Shown: positions 9,496 through 22,081, counted from the first letter of the stretch. The stretch is 64,000 nt of DNA from Amblyomma americanum (GCF_052857255.1 NC_135505.1:141830343-141894342), one strand, 5' to 3'. Program-made: numbers and translations. Notes: generated from the sequence alone by a model not told the origin.

Positions 9496-12400
9496 GTGAA
9501 GTCAAGCGCTTTCTTTTTTTTTCAAACTTCGTCGCGTTGGCTGAATGCTTCTATGAGCCTTGTGAAATGTGATAACTTGCTTGTAAAGGCTTCTGAGAAG
9601 ATTCAGTACATTTAGAGTGAACTGGCGGTTGTTTGAACAAAACGGTTGGCGATGTCCGATCGATACATTTGCGGACATTTTTTTTTTTATCTCACCCAGC
9701 AGTATGCTTAATCTCGTTAAATACACCTATTATAGTGAGGGAAGAATTGGAGGGGCCACTTAAGCTCCACCTTAAGGCTATGACACGATAACTTAATGGA
9801 TTATTGGCCGCTTATGAAGAATTGATCATTTTCGATGTCACATTCATAGATCCCTGGGAGTCCTCATGCCACTCCTGGCGCAGTGCTGCGGCAGTTAAGC
9901 GATGCGCCACTGACCTCAGCGATGGCAGGCGCGGCCACCTATGGGTCTTGTGCTACCAAGATTGCTCTAAATCGAGCAACCTCTCGTCTCTTGCTAACTG
10001 GATGACCAGCGTGGCCTGGTGCGCCGTGCCCAGGATCTTTTGAGCGCGTAATATGCCCCTCTTCAATAAAGTGCTTTTTTCTCCCTCTTAGGTGAAACAT
10101 CCGGTATTAAATATCTGAGGATTCACAAATATGAACTGTTCTGACGTTTTTTGGGGGATTACATTACGGCATTTGATATTTCAGTAAAGGATGCAAGCTA
10201 TTCCAAGTGGAGATGGCTATATGTTGTTTCTGTTAGGAGTTTCAGAATATTTGAAATTTTCGATTCACTGAACGAATCAAATAGTGCACGCTAAAAATTA
10301 TTCGAAGTAAATCGAATTCATTCGGAAATTTACGATTAGTGTTCGAATAGTTTGCACGAAGTTGGAATAGGACGCGCGGTAGTTTTTTTTTTTTTTTTCG
10401 GCCACTCCGCAGAGCATGCTGCCATGATCTGTCTGTATACGGCAAGAAGGGTTCAGCTCCGCGCGGCGCGGTCGATTCGTGATGTATCGTTCATAATGCT
10501 CATACATATATTCTTTGCGGTCGGGCGACGCGACATTGCTCAGCCAGGTTTAGCAAACCGTGCCTTCATGCTCGATATCGGAGGTCATGGCTCAAAGTCT
10601 CGTTCCTGTGAACAATTGAAATTTGAAGCTAGTTTGTTCGTTGTGGTGATCAACTCGAAAAGGTCATTTTACGGTACGTATGACATGATAGTTATACAGC
10701 TAATATAATGACTTCGTGTTGTGTGCCCCCTGATGAAAAACAGTTTTCAGTCTTTTCATCTGCCCAAATGCATAGAGTTAAAGATTTAGCTGTTAAAAGC
10801 TAAAGCTTTAACTCTATGCATTTGGGCAGAGTTGGAAAACAATAGGCGTTGTAGCTGTCGCATTGCATGAATGTGGTTAACAGCCTAACAAATAGTGAAT
10901 AAATTATAACGTTAACAGTAGCTACTTTTGTGCCTAATAATTATGCATTTGTGGGGCTTGTATGAGCGATCTTGCTACCCATGGCACGCATATAAATCGG
11001 AGCCTTGCATAGCGTCTTAATTAAGTACAGCTTAATTCTCCAACAACAGCTGCGAATGCGATGTTTTCAGCTAATCGCAGTTTTTAGAAATCGCTCTTGA
11101 TTGTAGGCAAGTAAACTAGCGCTAAAGCAAAATGCCCTCATTTATGTGAGACGTAATGTGCATTCATTTTCTGTGCTAGTGCATTTCCAGCCCTGGTGCT
11201 GTCTACGGCGTTTTGCGCTTAAGATATTTCATAACTGAAAGAATTAATATTCATATTGTTGGTAGAATCGCAGAAATAGTTTTTGAATATCTGACGCGGA
11301 CTCCGCATAAGTTAACGACTTGCTGGCAACGAGCCCTTCGTCAGTCGTCGGCAGCCGTTTAATTCGGTCGGCGCTCACACGGTTGAAACTTTTCGCAAAT
11401 AGCCCTAATCATCGCAAATAGCATAATCTTCAAGGTATTAAACAAGTCGGCAACTCTTCCTTTCATGTGCCGTACGCTATGTATATACACGGATGTATGT
11501 TGGAATCGCAACCGTGCTGACAAGCCAAAAACATAGCTGCAGGCAGGCGATTCCGGCAACTGTTTGCACACTTACGACGCAGCAGTTCACTGAAGATATC
11601 TAGAGGATTGGGTGAAGACAAAAAGAAGCCAATAATCAAAGCCGAAGAAGTTTGGAGACTGCAGGCACTCATTATACGCGATCCGGAATCCCGACACCGC
11701 CTTTTGCCGCCGGACGAGTAGCAACCGCACTGTGGCACTGCCGTCTTTCTGCACGGTCCCAGTACTCAGCGCACCGCTTATTTCACAGAAGGGTGAGGGT
11801 TCAGGACAGTGGGTAATTGAGATGAAGTGAGTGTCATAGCGCAAAAAAATAAAAGAAGGGACAAGACACGAACGCTAAACTCTCACTAAGCATGCCAGCG
11901 CCACGTAAAAAAATTCAGGGGACACTTAAGCTACGCCTTAAGGGTATGACGCCATAGCGTTAGTTGTTTACCGCCCATATATATTCGGGATTGCTCATTG
12001 TCGACTTTAGATTCATAGGTACAGGGGTGTACTCATGGCCCTGCTAGGGCAGTGGTGCAGCGGTTAAGAGATGCGCCACTGCCCTGCGATGGAAGGTGCT
12101 GCCACCGGTGGGGGAATGTGCGACCGAGGTTGCTCTTCTCGAGGAGCCTATCGCGACCAATCATTAATTCAACTGCCACCTGGCACGGTGGTCAGTTTTT
12201 TCACTATCCGGTGGGTAGGTTGTGATGACGTCACAAGGTCACGTGACCTAGGTGGCCCAATTAAGGTGCTTCTCCGGGGATTCTTCGCTCACAACGTCGA
12301 CGACGCCGGGTTTTCTGCAGTACAGGAGTGTCGCGTTAAAACATTTAGTGGAAGTTGTTGTTGTAGTTACCTCAAATACGATGGCACATACCCACGGTGT

Positions 12401-15400
12401 GGGATTGGCCAGAGTTTGGTGCAGGGTTTGGTGGTGGTAGTTTGGCACTCGTGTGCTGTCTTTTTTTTTGCGCTATCAAGCCTCATGTTGTTTCACAGGC
12501 TCTTTAGAAGACGACGAAACATTTTACATGCTCCTTTTGGGAGCTGAGAGTGTTCGTAGATTTTATCCGGAAGCATTCCTATCGAGACAGTGTTTAGGAC
12601 TTTCCTTGGAAGGTTCTTCTGTGTGCCAAGAGCTGGCTACTTCAATTTACTACCAACGCGCACGCAAAGGTAGAAAGTGTCTAGCGTACCGTCGGACGCT
12701 ATACGATTGCTTGGCGGTAACACGCTGTTCGGCGGTACGTCTGATGTGCCTTCCAGTGCATTGCAGCACTTTTAAAGGGGCTCTGATACCCCTTCTCAGG
12801 AGTATGCTTTAACAAGTGTTGTAGTCTGGCTATCAGGTGGTCCCCAGAGAGCAACCTAGGGGGCAGGTCGACCACCTATAGGTCACGTGAATTTGCAGTG
12901 TCATCACAACCTGCCCACCGGATAACGAGCAAACTGCCCACCCTGGCAGGTTGCAGTTAAATTAATGACTGGTCGCTTGCGAAAAGCAACCTTGGACGAA
13001 AAGGCCCACTGCTGGGAGCACCTACCGTCGCAGCGTATACTGGCGCATCGCTTAGCCGCTGCATCACTGCGCCAGGAGTGGTGTGAGGACTCCCAGGGAT
13101 CCATGCATGTAAAGAATGACCTCCTGCACATATGAGCGCTAACCCATTAACGCTATCGCGTCTTATCCTTAAGGCGGAGCCTAAGTGTCCCAATTATTTT
13201 CCATCATGAGGGTATACTAACACTCTCGTGTTAAAATGAATCACTAAAAGCGTATACGTTGCGTTGAATGCCTGCAGTACCCACGCAACCGTGAAGTAAT
13301 GCACGATAACTCTCATTAGAATGCAACAGTGAGGTTTTCCGATTTCTGCTTATTGCTCACCGGTCTTCATTAGAGGCGACTTCCTGAAAGTATTTAATTC
13401 TAGGTATTTAATTCTAGGTATAGCGGTCTTTGAGAAATGAAAGCGGAGGAAACGGGCTGCAGACGGCAAGCACTTAGTGCTCAAATGCGTATTGTCGTCT
13501 CTGCTCCAGCTTGTCACAGAGCGCTGCACAGCCGTTTCTATGATGCTGTCGTTACATTGTTAAAGAATTCGCCGGGTGTAAAGTAACAAAGAGACAACTA
13601 CTTTTATTAAACGATAAGTGCAAGGATGGCCACCTGCGGCGACGGCTGACAAAACTGTCAAAAATTAGCGCTTCCTTCTGGTATGCGCGGCAACACGCCG
13701 TTTTCATTTTGATAGCACAATGCATTCACTCGGCTCTTGACACTCGGACAGCCATGCATGATTACTTTGATGTGCTCATGTTTCGAGCTGGCGAAGAGTG
13801 CACGTCGGCAGACACAGCTCTGTCGTACGAGCGGCGCTGCGCTGCTACAAGTAAGTTTACAGTTGGTTTTCACAGTGCCTACAGTGAACAGCGCTGACAC
13901 CCGGATTACCTCAGTGGGAAGTACTGGGTTGTGCAGCAGCCTAGCCTGAAATGACGAAGCGACGACGTTTAACCGTTCAACCTTCGATTGCGCCGTGCAG
14001 CTGCCAAGAGAACACGACATAGAAGAGAAACACCGTCAAGAGAGGAGAGGAGCGCCTCGCCTCGTTATTAGATCGAGTTGTCGTGGTGGCTCGGAGCTGC
14101 TGTTGATTTCGTCAACGCTCCGTCGTTTGAGGTCAGCTTGTCCAACCCTGCACATGTTTAGGCACGCAGTGCAGCACTGAAACGCAGCGTTATTTTAATT
14201 CGTAAGTTGTGGGATTTAACGTCCCGAAGCTACGCATGGGCTATGAGGGACGCTATAATGGAGGGCTTCGGATTAATTTGGGACACCTGAGTTTATTTAA
14301 CGTGCACTGCAGTTGCGCAGCAAAAGGGTGCGTTTCGCCTCCGTCGAAAGGCGGCCTCCGCAGCCGGGATCCCCCTCCCCACGTGTAGGGTAGCCAACCG
14401 GGTTTTCCCCTGCTATCTCCCTGACTTTTCTTTCCACTGTCCCTTGGTCTCATGAGCAGAAGTGCATGAGATGACTTTGGTATTATCATGGTTCCCGCTC
14501 AATGTCAATTAAATCCTACCATTTCCGCCATCCTTCTAGAATTCCAGCTGGGTTAATATGTTGGTCTGGAGTAGACGGTTATTCGTCTTGAAACATTAAG
14601 CAGTGAGAAAAACGAGGACGATGAAGAAACAAAGAGACGACAGGACAAGCGCTGACTACTGACATAGGCCATCCGCCTCTAGGTCCAAGCAGGCCTCAAA
14701 TACTTCGAGCGAGAAGAGGCGGGTCGGTCGCGATAACTGCACAGGCCCTCACGCATTTCGCAGGAAGGATATCGCAATCATCAGCACTTCTCTTGGTGTT
14801 CTTGATAGGCAAAAGTAAATCTATAGACTGCTGCCGCAAATGTCCAGACTTTTTTATTACATAAGCAGACTGCCGCTTGCGTCTTGTGTCAAGCAAAGAA
14901 CAAGCGGCGGCTTAATAGCCGTGCCGTCATGCTGCCATCCTCATCGCCGCATTCTTGACAGGCTCTCGCACTTATTAGGCAGATATCTAAATATGTAGTA
15001 TTCTCTTTAACATCGATTAAGCTGAAGCATGAGCTGCTTGCGAAACAAGCCGTAAAAGAAAGCTAGATACCAACTCCAGCACCTACAACATTACAGAATC
15101 TGAAGGAGCTGCGTCAGCGTTGCTGCGGGTGGAGTGCAGAACAGAGGTGACAGATATTTGTCGGTGGGATCAGTGAGGCGTTGAGTCGTTACAGTGGTCC
15201 CGATGACATCGATTTCTCATCATCTCCAATGCTGCCTCCGCTTTTACTTGACGTGTCCAGCTTTGCCTTGTGACCAGCGAGGGTGCGTGGGAGCTTTTCC
15301 TGTTGCGTTCCCCTCTCCGTAACATGGTGTCCGTCAGTCACGTAAGTCCATGTTAGGTGCGCGCAAATACTTGACAGCGGCGACTCCGTTTTCGTTGTTT

Positions 15401-18400
15401 CAAATATGTTTGCTACGCAATTGGCGGGGAACAGCGCCGCACAGATCGTTTCGAAAACGCGCTGCTAGAGTTTTGAGTGCGCGCACGTCGATCGCGCAAA
15501 GGCGGATTCGTCTACTGATGGACACGAGATAAGGGACCCCACCACATGCAGTGTGATCTTACGAGCCGAAAGCCTTGCAGACAAGGTCCGAGTTATTTGG
15601 TGTTGCCGTTTAAGCATGCAGTTTAACAATATCTATGCGCAGTTCGTGTAAATGCGTTCTTATTTTGCAGGTCCTGAAACAGTGGAGCAACACAACATAC
15701 TGTCTATTTAAATCAACCCCTCCAGTAAGAACTACTTTTGGGGGCCCCAGCGCTTCCTGCGTGAGGGTTAAGACGGTTCATCTTGAGGGCAGGAAAGCTG
15801 TATTACAGTTTATGTACAAGAGAGATGGTAAAATGTAAGTGTGAAATGTTTTCTTCTTGACTCCTCTGTACTCCTTAAAATGCTGCCAAACGAATGAACA
15901 CGGTAGCGTGGCTCGCTTCGCTTGCTTGAGTCGACAATTAAGTGCCGCGCTGAGTGTTCGTGCTGAACGACGCCCCCCTGCACAGGATTATATTCGCGAA
16001 CAAGCTGTTGCCTGAGATTCACCATGCATAATGCAACTCCGCATGTAAAGTGCCTCACATACAAAATCCTACTTAGACCATTAAGTGAATACGTCAGAAT
16101 AGTATGATATCTTCACACTGCAACCAATTGTCTCCAACTTGAAAGGATACAGCCACTTACTGCAGGATTTATCTACAATAAATACCGCCGCAACTATTGT
16201 TCAATAGAACTCTGTAAAAAGCTAAACTAGCGGTACTAGAAATCAGAACCAGGTATGAAAGGCATAAAACCCTCTACCTCAGTATTAAAGGGACACTGAG
16301 GAGAACCCTATCAAAAATTTTTTTGTTAGCAATATCTGGTAGTTCGGCATTTCATGGCTTTGTTGATGCTTGTCCGGGAGCGAAAGATGCATTTATTTCA
16401 AAGAAATTTGGATTCGAAGTTGAAAAATTTTTTCCCGCCGCTCCGATTCAAACTCGAGAACTCTTATGACGACACGGATAACTCTTATGACGACACAGAA
16501 CGGAGTGACGTGAAACGTGACGTAAATGGAGACTCCGTGATTTCTGTGCGGTGCGCAACCTTCCTTTGCAAGCCTCAGAGATTCGTGACTTCCATGAAGT
16601 AAGGAAAATTCCTCCATGGTGGCGCCTCTTGTCCTAGGAAGTCATCACGCTTGTACTTGCGAGATTGGCCTGTGGCGGCGATACCTGTATTTTGGTTCTT
16701 GCTATTTTCTACATTACAAGAGCTTTGTTTTCAGGAAGAGTGGCGTTTTTGTGATCAGGAGCTGGTATTCTATGGATACAAGCCAACTTCAATTTCTCCT
16801 CAGTGTCCCTTTAACAATTCTATAAAAATAAACAAATCGGATTACTTTGAAATAAGAACCAAAGAAACATCAAGGCATCATCATTATTTTACCGACCGTA
16901 CGAAATAATTGTTTTAAGTTTAGTTACTTTTCGCGAAGCTGCAAAGATTGGAACTCTCTTCCAAACTGCTATTTTGTCTACATCACTAACTGTATGTCTG
17001 CATCATTTAGATAGGTTCGTGTATGGTAGTAGCTCAGAGAGGTAGAGTTATTTTGTGGTTACTGAGGCCAACTGTTGTCCTGGTTTCTCGTGTGATGCAT
17101 TTTGTTTTGTTTATGTGTGTTATAAAGACTATTTTCTATTAGCTGTTGTATACCTATATTTTTTAACACGTGTCGGCTCTTGCACTACTAATTTTACTAT
17201 TTATCTTTGGCTGTTTTTTTTCTACTCCTGTTAAATTCCCTTTTTTCGGACGAGACAGTATTAATAAACGACATGAAATAAATCAATGAAATGTCCACAT
17301 AGGCTTTTTACAGGAGTTTTTGCTACACTCAGAAGCTGTCTTCTCACGTGTACAGCGTAAAGTGTGTTCAGGCCGAGTGAGTTCAGGTCGAATTGAGTTC
17401 GGCAAACTAAATTCTAAGCGAGTGCGCTAGCCAGTGAAGGTCACTGAACATTATTATGAGGCGCAGTGCAAATGACATTAAAAAGGCACTTTAAAAGTGT
17501 GACTACATGTGCCACATGACATGGGTATCTGCTTGTGTATTGTACTAGAAGAGGAATCGCTGAAAGCATGCTTGTAGTGTTTCTTTCATACTGTTTTTTC
17601 CGGTACACAGTGATGGGCACTGAAGGATGCTGCAGCTTCAAAAATTTACGGACAATTACGTTACATCCTGATGCGAAATTTGAGTGCAGCTGTTTAGGTG
17701 TTTTAATTTTTTGCGCGCTCTTTGTCGAAGCTAGAACTACGGCACGGGCTGACCGACGACACTAAACGTCCTATCATATATAGGGACACCTTGTCTATTT
17801 GTCATTTGGCGCCAAAGCAGGCGCGCACACACATAGCGTCCACAGTAGAAACGTTCTCAAGACTCGCGTCGCCATTAGTGAGGCGAAGAGTGGTTTCCAG
17901 AGATTTCCGCTTTCGTCTCTCGCCCGGCGCCCACGTGCACGATTAAGCAGCTCCAGCTCCAGCTCCAGCTCCAGCTCTAGGCAGCGCCACGTACACCATT
18001 ACTGTCAACGAAAACACCGCAGATCTCTGTATTCGAACGACTCGTGTTCGAATCATGCTGTTAGCCCAAGATGGCGTTGGCGATCGTGGGAGACACTTGC
18101 TCTAACGGCTTGGATTTGATGTCAGTGATGTGCGCCACAAAGAATAGCCACAGAAGTTTTTGATTGGAGATGTCGCTTCTACACTAATAACGACATTTCG
18201 TCCTCTTTCAGGTACGCCATAAACTCAAAAGCGCGCCCTATAAAACATTGGTATCAGAATACAAGTAACGCCATTGAATTAATATATAAAGGTACGTGAT
18301 ATGCCATCTGTTGTCTAATAACAAGCCAAGTTCTTTTTTTCTCTGTTTCTCTTGTCCTTCTATAATATTTCATTCACCTTTTCTAATACCTTTCAGGAAT

Positions 18401-21400
18401 AAGCTTCCTTCAGCTTCACTACCCAAGGCCCTATATCCTTTAAGGGCCCTGAAATGATTTCGATGGTCATATTCTAGTGCAACAGATCTTTAGAGGTGGT
18501 CTTTATGAGTATCGGAGTCAAATTTGAAAGTTCTGCGCGGACCCTATAATTTAGAAATAATTTCTAAAAATTGTTTGTAAACCATAGGGTACACGCAAAG
18601 CTTTCAAATTTGACTCCGATACTCATAAAGACCACCTCTACAGATCTCTTGCATTAGAATATGACCATAGAAATCCTTTCAGGGTCCCTTTAAGCAAATT
18701 TATTCATAAAGATGCCCGTTAGCATAGGCGTGGAGCGCCGCGGCTACGGTAGACTAACTATCTACACAGATGCCACGGGCGAAGTATTCCAAAAAGGCAT
18801 GCAAGTAAACCGTTTTCAACTCATGTGCGGTCTTTTAGAGTTAGAGCTTTGAACTGCAAGATGCACCTACGGAATACGCTTCAGTTACCACGGTTCTATG
18901 TCATCGCACATGTTGGCAAACAACCTGAGACATCACAATGGGGATGGCAAGAAAACATTAATGTGTACTGATGAGCAGCATCAGTTATCAATCCCATAAC
19001 AACATCTCGCGCAATTATCTTTTTTTCTTCGGCATTCCTCCGCTATTCCCGCAGTCATCTTCATGAGCCAAGCAGGGCTTTGTCGTTGACTGTCAAACTA
19101 ATTGATGATGATGATGATGAATTTTCATGGCGCAATAGCAGTTTTGGCCAAAGAGCGCCGTGGCACAAGGCAGTTTTCATTGCAGAAGGTGGTGGACCCA
19201 TTTCTCAAGCATTTTACCCTAAATAAGCCGAGCACCAGACCAGGGGAAAGCTTGCACTTATTGCATCACCGGTGGGTACCGGGCGGCACTGGGGATTGAA
19301 CCCCGCACCTCCCGCATGCGAGTCCGATGCTGAAGCCACTAGGCCACCGCTGCGGTAACTGTCAATTAAGGAGTGCCCAACACACTTGTCACTCCAGTTC
19401 ACTTGGAAGGCCTCCACAATCAACGTTGTTGTTTTTCGCCATTGTCTGTGTATCCAATGGGCTAGCCATACGCTGCCATGTAAACGTTGAAACAGAGGCA
19501 AAGAATCTCACCCACAAACTCGTTCGTAAGATAAATATCGAGAGGCTGGCGTCCTAGGCATAAAAGAATGATGCCAGTTATTCAATTCCAGAGGCCACAG
19601 TTTGCAGTATGAATGGATGCCAAAGTCAGTATACAGGCTTACTATGCGTTTTCCTCGCATTTTTTTTTTCAGCAATGATGAACGAATTCCCTACCCTTTC
19701 AGACGTCAACATTTATTTTCTTAATGATATTTGCAGGTCAAGAATTCTTATTCGGCATCGTCATGTTTACCGAGAAAATTGGGTGTCAACTCATCAGTTT
19801 TCCATACCCATACCAAGAAACAAGGCTCGGTGCGTAGTTTCCATACAACTCTTCTTTGCCCCAGTTATTATTACTGTTGCTTGGCACCTTTGTATTACCT
19901 TATGGAATACATAACTCATTACGGTAATTAAGTAATCGTTCAAAGTTATCTATTGTTAAATTTTATTTCGATATTTTGGACGTGATTAACAGCTATGAGG
20001 TTCAGTGAACGAAAGCATGCTATAATATTTTATTCGACATAGAACAGAGCTGTTACGGCTGTACCACCAGCACGCTTCTATGCGCTCGCCGAGGTACAAG
20101 GACGCCAGCAATTCGTACTCACCAAGGCTATGTAAGGACAGAGCGGTTGCCAGTAAACATAACGCACCTCAATATCCTTTAAGTAAAAGGGTAAGGGAGG
20201 CTTCAAGTAAACGTTTCTATGTGCCGCCTAGCTAGGCCTAGTTGTCCCTTTACTCCAGTGGCAACTAGGATAAGATTCTTCTTGGGCTAGATATGGATCA
20301 AAAAGATGACTTCGTGTTCAGCAGCTTTTGATGACGCAGGAAACAGTTGCAAGCTTATTTTCAGCCCATGACGTCACCATTCCTGGAAAGCGCCGCGCAC
20401 TTCTAGTGGCTACCCTCAGCGACGATGTCTTTCTCATCCTGACAGGCATTCGACCTGCTATTTCGATAACAGTTTAAGGTACGACGCCATCGTTGACTAC
20501 ATTTAAGAGCAGTTCAGTCCACAAGTGAACAGGATTATAGCTAGTTACACTTTCGTCATTGGGCCATGCCGGCAATACTACACAAGCTGCTTAAATTATA
20601 TGCAGACAACAAGCTTACGATTTCGAGTTGTTTCATAGGCTGCAACCAGGCTCCGCTCATGCTATCTTCTATAAACGCCTCCCAGACAACAGCTTCCTTT
20701 ACTTCGTACTCTTATTGAGGCAAAAACTGAAACAACTCAAGGCTCCTTTCTCAGTTGAAATTTGTATTCTTCTCCTTCCAGAGAAGTCGGAGCACATAAT
20801 AGGTAAATGCACACTTGGACACCTGGGAAGGATAGTTCTGTCGCATAAAACGTCCTGTGGCTGTTAGTCTGTCTGCCACGCATGAATATGTTTTAGCAAA
20901 GGTTGGTGTTTAATGTAATAGTGGTTATGCTGGTAAAAAATGAGTACCCATTTCAGAACTCTTTTTATTTCTATGCTCCAGGTCTTCCGCTCATTACGCG
21001 AAGCTTTAGGTCCTCAATGTCATCCGAACCCGCGTAGTATTGCATTGTGAAATAGAATCTTTCATAGTAAACAGTGTGGTAAAAGCACAAACCCTCCTGC
21101 CGGCTATTTGAATTTGACATCGCTTAAAGCCTTCGTGTCTTAGATAAAGAATAAAGCGGAAATGTACACCAAGATTGTAGGCAGGCTCCTGGTTTTGGCA
21201 GCATACTGGCATAGCGTGTACGACTTAGAAACAATCTCCGCTTCATACGTCATCACTCAAAGTAAATAGAGTACAACACAACAATTTAATGATCGGTTGA
21301 AGATGTAGTACCTAATGTGCAAAAACACTCAAGTAGTGTTACCGGTTATCGCTAAGGGTATGAGGAAGTTTTTTTGTTTATTAATATAATGACTGTTTAG

Positions 21401-21770
21401 CTCATGGGTTCCTCAGTACTCGAATCATTACAAATCAAGGTACAGCATAATCAAAAGCAACAGTGGAAACGTATACGCATGCAGCATTTATCACATGCAA
21501 CAACGTGTTAATAACTTAACAAGAGTGTAAGTCCTCTACGATTGGTGGTCTTATGGCTAATGCAATGCCATCTGAAACGGTACTTATCTCAGTCAGTTGC
21601 ATTTTACCGTGCTCTTTTCAGGGTGTGAACTCTGGGTGAGAGACGTTGACAACATTCCCCCGTGCTGCTTGTTCCTGTTCGATTACCTGTGCCCGACCCA
21701 TCGGCCGTTCACCATTTACAACCAGACAATATGCAAGAAACCACAGATTCAAAATAAAAATACTCCTTGA
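9379..21770 (+). CDS. Secreted tick lipocalin, HBP-like (gene 1, five coding exons)
   Basis: The exons at 9379-9495, 15671-15834, 18212-18291, 19737-19829 and 21622-21770 join with GT-AG introns of phases 0, 2, 1, 1 into 200 intact codons. The product begins with a hydrophobic signal peptide (about residues 1-21), then TPWADEGRFGNYQKARK. This corresponds to the N-terminal helix/first strand motif of tick histamine-binding proteins, with the usual Trp of DAWK replaced. Later come SASCVRV, IGCQLIS, CELWV, a Cys-Cys pair and a C-terminal Cys, the cysteine framework of the family. There are three N-glycosylation sequons (NTT, NTS, NQT). Such lipocalins are secreted with saliva and sequester small host mediators; the ligand here is unknown. 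Intron 1 is 6.2 kb. A paralogue with the same structure starts at 43074. Confidence 0.93.
9744..10045 (+). repeat. Interspersed repeat, family B copy 1 (gene 1 intron 1)
   Basis: Begins gggccacttaagctccac, has gatccctgggagtcctcatg, then cgatgcgccactgacc and ggtctt-ccaagattgctct. The same order occurs at 11912-12257, 12843-13195 and 36449-36661. It looks non-coding and non-autonomous. The block tggtgcagcggttaag in copy 2 could be a degenerate tRNA-like A box, but no B box is visible. Confidence 0.7.
10225..10370. repeat. Cluster of ttcgaat-type motifs and poly(T)
   Basis: Several attcgaa/ttcgaat/attcg words within 150 bp followed by an 18-T run (about 10382-10399). It could be a decayed transposon end; class not recognised. 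Confidence 0.35.
10760..10829. repeat. Perfect 24-bp inverted repeat (hairpin)
   Basis: Arms 10760-10783 and 10806-10829 are perfect reverse complements (outer bases ctgccc/gggcag) around a 22-nt loop that itself contains agct/agct complementarity. A snap-back of this kind is typical of MITE remnants. Confidence 0.85.
11912..12257 (+). repeat. Interspersed repeat, family B copy 2
   Basis: Same order of blocks as 9744-10045, extended at its 3' end by cggtgggtaggttgtgatga and cgtcacaaggtcacgtgacc. It forms an inverted pair with copy 3 (12843-13195), separated by 585 bp. Confidence 0.75.
12843..13195 (-). repeat. Interspersed repeat, family B copy 3 (inverted)
   Basis: On the - strand it runs gacacttaggctccgcctta, gggatccctgggagtcctca, gcggctaagcgatgcgcc, the ggttgcttt block and cggtgggcaggttgtgatga, matching copies 1 and 2. 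Confidence 0.75.
13196..14194. other. Intron sequence with no recognised element
   Basis: Within intron 1 of lipocalin gene 1. A short local duplication, tatttaattctagg twice near 13391-13418, is the only structure I see. Confidence 0.5.
14195..14375 (-). repeat. Diverged SINE copy
   Basis: On the - strand it ends cgggacgttaaatcccac, the tail also seen as ctttgggacgttaaac in the SINEs at 55484-55733 and 60066-60243. It contains the gcgcaac-tgcagtgcacgtta body block. The promoter boxes are lost. Confidence 0.6.
14376..15670. other. 3' part of lipocalin gene 1 intron 1
   Basis: No gene. The segment near 14600-14660 (gaggac, agacgacaggacaagcgctg) resembles ends of the hairpin repeats at 32799 and 37326, but has no matching arm. 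Confidence 0.4.
15671..15834 (+). CDS. Lipocalin gene 1, coding exon 2
   Basis: 164 nt after ttttgcag, encoding VLKQWSNTTYCLFKS, then TTFGGPSASCVRV, which corresponds to strands B-C of tick HBPs with the conserved Cys-Val. It ends in phase 2 at AT|gtaagt. The paralogous exon (46803-46972) also starts with Val-Leu. Confidence 0.9.
16285..16814. mobile_element. MITE with 17-bp TIRs flanked by TTAA
   Basis: TTAA at 16285-16288 is followed by agggacactgaggagaa. Its exact reverse complement occupies 16794-16810, followed by TTAA at 16811-16814. A TTAA target duplication with short TIRs fits the piggyBac superfamily (inference). The interior has no transposase frame but holds a two-copy tandem of aactcttatgacgacac (near 16459-16498). 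A diverged relative of its interior lies at about 56025-56345. Confidence 0.82.
16815..18211. other. 3' part of lipocalin gene 1 intron 2
   Basis: No gene. It contains a short agctcc tandem (17948-17979) and otherwise unique-looking sequence up to the acceptor at 18211. Confidence 0.5.
17948..17979. repeat. agctcc hexamer microsatellite
   Basis: About five copies of agctcc in a row, the last ones imperfect. Confidence 0.9.
18212..18291 (+). CDS. Lipocalin gene 1, coding exon 3
   Basis: 80 nt between ctctttcag and AAAG|gtacgt. The frame set by exon 2 reads YAINSKARPIKHWYQNTSNA then IELIYK. It has the same length and phases (2 in, 1 out) as gene 2 exon 3, which encodes the comparable FYNKWNAINFTLP segment. 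Confidence 0.88.
18440..18693. mobile_element. Foldback MITE with about 90-bp inverted arms
   Basis: TTAA at both ends (18440-18443 and 18690-18693), then arms aagggccctgaaa and its near complement tttcagggtcccttt. The arms stay complementary through tatgagtatcggagtcaaat and leave a spacer of about 70 bp. There is no coding capacity. Probably the same TTAA-targeting class as 16285-16814. Confidence 0.85.
19102..19358 (-). repeat. Second tRNA-headed SINE family with trinucleotide tail
   Basis: The - strand begins ccgcagcggtggcctagtgg and reaches a good B box, ggggttcaatcccc (19288-19301), then a body unlike the Ruka-like SINEs. It ends in a (cat)n tail, seen as tgatgatgatgatgatga near 19104 on the + strand. 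Confidence 0.75.
19737..19829 (+). CDS. Lipocalin gene 1, coding exon 4
   Basis: 93 nt after atttgcag. It encodes GQEFLFGIVMFTEKIGCQLI then SFPYPYQETRL, and ends CTCG|gtgcgt in phase 1. It holds the Cys that opens the family's C-x-L ... CELW motif, completed in exon 5. Confidence 0.9.
19832..21621. other. Lipocalin gene 1 intron 4
   Basis: 1.8 kb with no recognised repeat or gene. Confidence 0.5.
21622..21770 (+). CDS. Lipocalin gene 1, coding exon 5
   Basis: After tcttttcag the frame gives GCELWVRDVDNIPPCC, then LFDYLCP and IYNQTICKK, stop TGA at 21768. CELW followed by the Cys-Cys pair and two more Cys is the C-terminal signature of tick HBP-like lipocalins. Confidence 0.93.
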
Positions 21771-22075
21771 GAAATGCCACGGCTCGAGAGAAATGCGAAC
21801 ACCATGAGAACCGAGGCAAAAGGGGATGGATTTTAACGCCCACCGCTAGCCGGTTAATATTCAGTGTTGTGAATGAGACAGAGCCACGACTTTAGGTAAG
21901 AACAACAAACATCTAAGGAACAAAACATACAGGCAATTCAAACGCGGCATTACATTAATCAGGAAATACGAAGTTATAGCTGCTAACAGAGTACAATAGA
22001 CACGTATTTACGCTTTGCTACTGGGACACGTGGAAAACACACAAAAGCGATTCCAATTAACGAAGACACACAAAT

Positions 22076-22081
22076 AATAAA
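22076..22081 (+). terminator. Possible polyadenylation signal of lipocalin gene 1
   Basis: First AATAAA downstream of the stop codon, about 305 nt into the putative 3' UTR. Another AATAAA at 21753 lies inside the coding exon. Confidence 0.4.
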
